Source: Phycisphaeraceae bacterium (GTDB taxonomy: Bacteria; Planctomycetota; Phycisphaerae; Phycisphaerales; SM1A02). Taken from it: a stretch of DNA of 64,000 nucleotides. Position 1 is the stretch's first letter. Every line of letters starts with the position of its first letter. Below the pieces are notes generated by a model. The model was not told the DNA's origin. It was given only the letters and a program-made list of their open reading frames with translations, and did no database searches. The position numbers and the translations under genes were made by a program. Of the stretch, positions 61,783-64,000 are shown one piece after another. The stretch is from assembly GCA_004213555.1 (NCBI GenBank), contig SHAP01000002.1, positions 62,001-126,000 on the forward strand. The letters run 5' to 3'.

Positions 61783-62400
61783 ATGTTCACGGGTGTGATT
61801 CGCCATTTCGGGGAAATTTTGGCCGTCGAGCCCCAATCGGCGGGGGTTCGTCTGACGGTTCGTCCCGAACCGGAGCTGTCTTCGGTCCGTGCGGGCGATT
61901 CCATTGCCCTCGATGGGGTCTGTTTGACGGTCGTTGATCCTGCCCGCGACGGCCTTCTATTCGACGTGGTCCAGCAAACCTTGGACCTCACTTCTTTGTC
62001 TGCCCGAAAAGTTGGTGACCGGGTCCACATGGAACCCGCGATGCGAGTGGGAGATGCGGTCGATGGCCACCATGTCCAAGGGCATGTCGAGGGGTGTGGT
62101 ACCGTCGTCCACAATGCGGAGGAAGCTTCCCGAGGCTGGCGGCTTCGGGTGGAGGTCTCCGAGTCTTTGATGCCCTGTGTCGTGCCGCAGGGATCCATCA
62201 CGTTGCACGGGGTTTCACTGACGGTTGCGCACCGAGATGAAACTTCCGTCGAGGTGGCTTTGATTCCAGAGACGTTGGAACGAACGAATCTGGGGCGGCT
62301 GCAAGTCGGTGACCCGATTCATATTGAGACCGATGTGTTGTGTCGAACCGTGGTGCAAACTGTTCGCTCGCTGGGGTTGGGCCCAACCTCTTCTAGCTGA
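61783..62400 (+). CDS. ribE: Riboflavin synthase alpha chain
   Basis: A 205-residue enzyme that makes riboflavin from two molecules of 6,7-dimethyl-8-ribityllumazine. The invariant N-terminus MFTGVI and two homologous lumazine-binding halves are present: GDSIALDGVCLTVVD with HHVQGHVEG, and QGSITLHGVSLTVAH with IPETLERTNLG. No FMN riboswitch is visible in the 88 bp upstream. Its 3' end overlaps the convergent SpoIIE-type gene by 8 bp. Confidence 0.96.
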   Translation: MFTGVIRHFGEILAVEPQSAGVRLTVRPEPELSSVRAGDSIALDGVCLTVVDPARDGLLFDVVQQTLDLTSLSARKVGDRVHMEPAMRVGDAVDGHHVQGHVEGCGTVVHNAEEASRGWRLRVEVSESLMPCVVPQGSITLHGVSLTVAHRDETSVEVALIPETLERTNLGRLQVGDPIHIETDVLCRTVVQTVRSLGLGPTSSS

Positions 62401-63577
62401 CCAATCGAAGTGCCTTGGACTGGTCGTGTTCTTGACATCGTTCGAGGCACAAGAGGGACAGGTCGTCGGTCTGTCCGGTGCGACCCAAGATGGTGGCACG
62501 GTGCAGTTCAAGTTGATCGATCAAACCTGCGGCGTCGGTGTTGGCCCCAATCTGGGCCAAGGCAGTTTGCACATTGGTTTGTGCAGAATTGCGGCCACGA
62601 TTCAGCGATTCAAAACCGTCGGAGTGCAGGATGAGTTTGCCGCCTTCGGGAAGCTGATTCGTGCGGCTTTGATATTTCGAGGCGTTGTCGACACCAAGCA
62701 GTGTTCCCGAGGCGGCGATGGTCAGCACGGCTTCTGGGTCCTGATTGAGGAGCAGACTTTGTGGGTGTCCGGCCGAAGCCACGGTGATGGTGCCAGAGGG
62801 AGCGATATGAGCGCAGATGGCAGAGGCAAACCAGGCCCTGGTTCCCTGTCGGTGCTGGGCCCGATGGACATCGTGGTTCATTCGTTCCAAGATCATCCCT
62901 GGATCCGTGCCCGAGGACTCGCGAGCGTGGTCAAAGGATTGGGTCAGCAAAGCGCTGCCAATGGCGGCCGGGATCCCGTGCCCCATCACATCGCACAGCA
63001 GCATGATCAGTCCGCCATCGGGTGCAGGTTCCGCTCGCAGAAGATCACCGGCGAGGTAGCGGCTGGGACGCCAAAGTCCATGCACCACCAAGTCTCCAAA
63101 CTTCATGGGAAATGTGGGGAGTAGATCTTCTTGGAAGTTTGCGGCGGCTTCGAGTTCGCGGCGTAGTTCATCGGCGTCTTGGAGGGCGGGGAATTGGGCG
63201 CACGCGTAGGCCTCGTCTTTGCGGAGTTGGCGGATTTCGTCTTCTTGTTCCAACAACGCTTCCAGCCGGATCTGCAGCTGTTCGGGGGAGCGGAGGTTGG
63301 TGTGTGTATCGATCAGGGTCACACTCCGTCCCTGCTCACGCATTTGCTCGGCGGTCAGGGCCAGTTGATCTTGCGGACCGAACAGCACCACCGTGTCGCC
63401 ACGAATCAAATCGTCAGGGTTTCGGAGGCTGCACCACTCGATTTGGGCAAAAGAAGCGGCCCACCGAGCTTGCAGCTGGCGGCCCCAACTCTGGGCTTGG
63501 GCCCCAAACGATTCATCGGCGGCAAAGACCACCGTCCACGTTGGATGGGCTGGAGTGGGCAGAAAATCGGTCGACAC
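62393..63577 (-). CDS. SpoIIE/RsbU-type PP2C phosphatase
   Basis: A 394-residue protein. The N-terminal ~110 residues have a response-regulator-like pattern (VLFGPQDQLALTAEQMREQG) without the usual phospho-acceptor arrangement. A coiled-coil linker follows (LLEQEDEIRQLRKDEAYACA), then the SpoIIE phosphatase domain: LWRPSRYLAGDLLRAEP, LLCDVMGHGIPAAIGSALL, ASAGHPQSLLLNQD and DGFESLN. Asp residues binding the metals are kept. Such proteins drive partner-switching in stress or envelope control. It lies 14 bp after the DUF192 gene. Confidence 0.88.
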   Translation of the reverse strand: MSTDFLPTPAHPTWTVVFAADESFGAQAQSWGRQLQARWAASFAQIEWCSLRNPDDLIRGDTVVLFGPQDQLALTAEQMREQGRSVTLIDTHTNLRSPEQLQIRLEALLEQEDEIRQLRKDEAYACAQFPALQDADELRRELEAAANFQEDLLPTFPMKFGDLVVHGLWRPSRYLAGDLLRAEPAPDGGLIMLLCDVMGHGIPAAIGSALLTQSFDHARESSGTDPGMILERMNHDVHRAQHRQGTRAWFASAICAHIAPSGTITVASAGHPQSLLLNQDPEAVLTIAASGTLLGVDNASKYQSRTNQLPEGGKLILHSDGFESLNRGRNSAQTNVQTALAQIGANTDAAGLIDQLELHRATILGRTGQTDDLSLLCLERCQEHDQSKALRLVS

Positions 63578-63591
63578 GATCTCGATTCGGG

Positions 63592-64000
63592 TTATTTGGC
63601 CACCGACTTCAGGGTTTCGGCATCAAATTCCACTCGATCCCCAATGGAAAGTCCGATGGCATCGATTGTTCCGGCTGCGAATTCCAGCACAAACCGGGCC
63701 GGGTTTCGAGATCGGGCCGCCCCAGCTTGAAGTCGAATTTCATAGGCCGCGAGTGATTCATTTGCGGTTCGCGGAGGTTCAGCTTTCATTTGACCAAGAT
63801 CCACCACCCGGCTTCGATCATCCACAAACACAATGTCAAGGTCGATGAAGCAGTCTTTCATCCAAAAAGATCGAACCGATCGTTGCGGAAAAGCAAAAAT
63901 CATTCCTTCGTCCTCAGGAAGTTCTCGTACGCCGCCGAGGCCTCTTTCTCGAGATGCAGGATCGCAAGCCAACCTCATGGCAAAGGTTCGCTCGCCAATT
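63592..64000 (-). CDS. DUF192 family protein, 5' end beyond window
   Basis: The frame is open from the stop at 63592 to the right edge. An internal Met at 63978 is unlikely to be the start, because the residues before it (IGERTFAMRLACDPASRERG) match the DUF192 first strand, so the start lies outside. Core motifs are ERGLGG, GMIFAFP, SFWMKDCFIDLDIVFVDDRS and FVLEFAAGTIDA. DUF192 proteins are small, often exported and uncharacterised. Here it is probably co-transcribed with the phosphatase gene. Confidence 0.88.
   Translation of the reverse strand, partial: IGERTFAMRLACDPASRERGLGGVRELPEDEGMIFAFPQRSVRSFWMKDCFIDLDIVFVDDRSRVVDLGQMKAEPPRTANESLAAYEIRLQAGAARSRNPARFVLEFAAGTIDAIGLSIGDRVEFDAETLKSVAK

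Overview
The window looks like chromosomal DNA of a Gram-negative planctomycete of the class Phycisphaerae, probably order Phycisphaerales. This is inferred from several signs: a PEP-CTERM-like tail of the VPAPAGLALLGLAGL type ending in arginines, four secreted proteins ending in dockerin-like DxDGxGxVDxxDLxxLLxxWG(x)C tails, Asp/Gly-rich FG-GAP and ASPIC/UnbV proteins, TPR-sulfotransferases, dispersed complex I genes and many ATGA/GTGA-coupled genes. Kdo genes (kdsD, kdsC), an LptC/OstA-like protein and an Mla lipid transporter show a diderm envelope with LPS; murA shows peptidoglycan synthesis. I see no insertion sequence, prophage or CRISPR array.

Layout. 1-11022: TPR lipoproteins, a small PEP-CTERM-like secreted protein with a hairpin-rich leader, two TPR-sulfotransferases flanking a divergent trigger factor, and a TPR / ASPIC-UnbV / TPR operon. 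11143-14414: small lipoprotein plus mlaE-mlaF-mlaD. 14438-15619: a small membrane protein and a pentapeptide-repeat protein built on a 15-bp DNA repeat. 15671-19690 (minus): uvrA-ispD followed by an odd tRNA with anticodon CAA and a terminator. 19752-31639: a secreted dockerin-like protein, an ABC-2 permease, and a divergent six-gene operon of three SPFH (HflK/HflC-like) proteins, an ABC ATPase, an ABC-2 permease and a membrane-anchored helical protein. 31658-35903: a Cys-rich secreted protein, lipoproteins and an FG-GAP lipoprotein.

36159-42307 is the most distinctive part: five tandem paralogues of an uncharacterised secreted protein family. At least four are followed closely by their own hairpin. 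Between copies 3 and 4 lies about 685 bp without a credible gene but with many hairpins, a possible structured RNA. A parallel beta-helix dockerin-like protein follows at 42881.

43989-64000 is mostly housekeeping: plant-type ferredoxin-NADP reductase, murA-queA-rsmG, smpB and tRNA-Leu(GAG), an unknown gene coupled to nuoC, a peroxiredoxin, kdsD-kdsC-LptC/OstA, scpA, an RluB-type pseudouridine synthase, a STAS-like protein, nuoB, an HNH protein, purH with a PQQ-propeller protein, ribE, a SpoIIE-type phosphatase and a DUF192 protein cut by the right edge. All functions are inferred from sequence motifs read by eye; no database search was possible.
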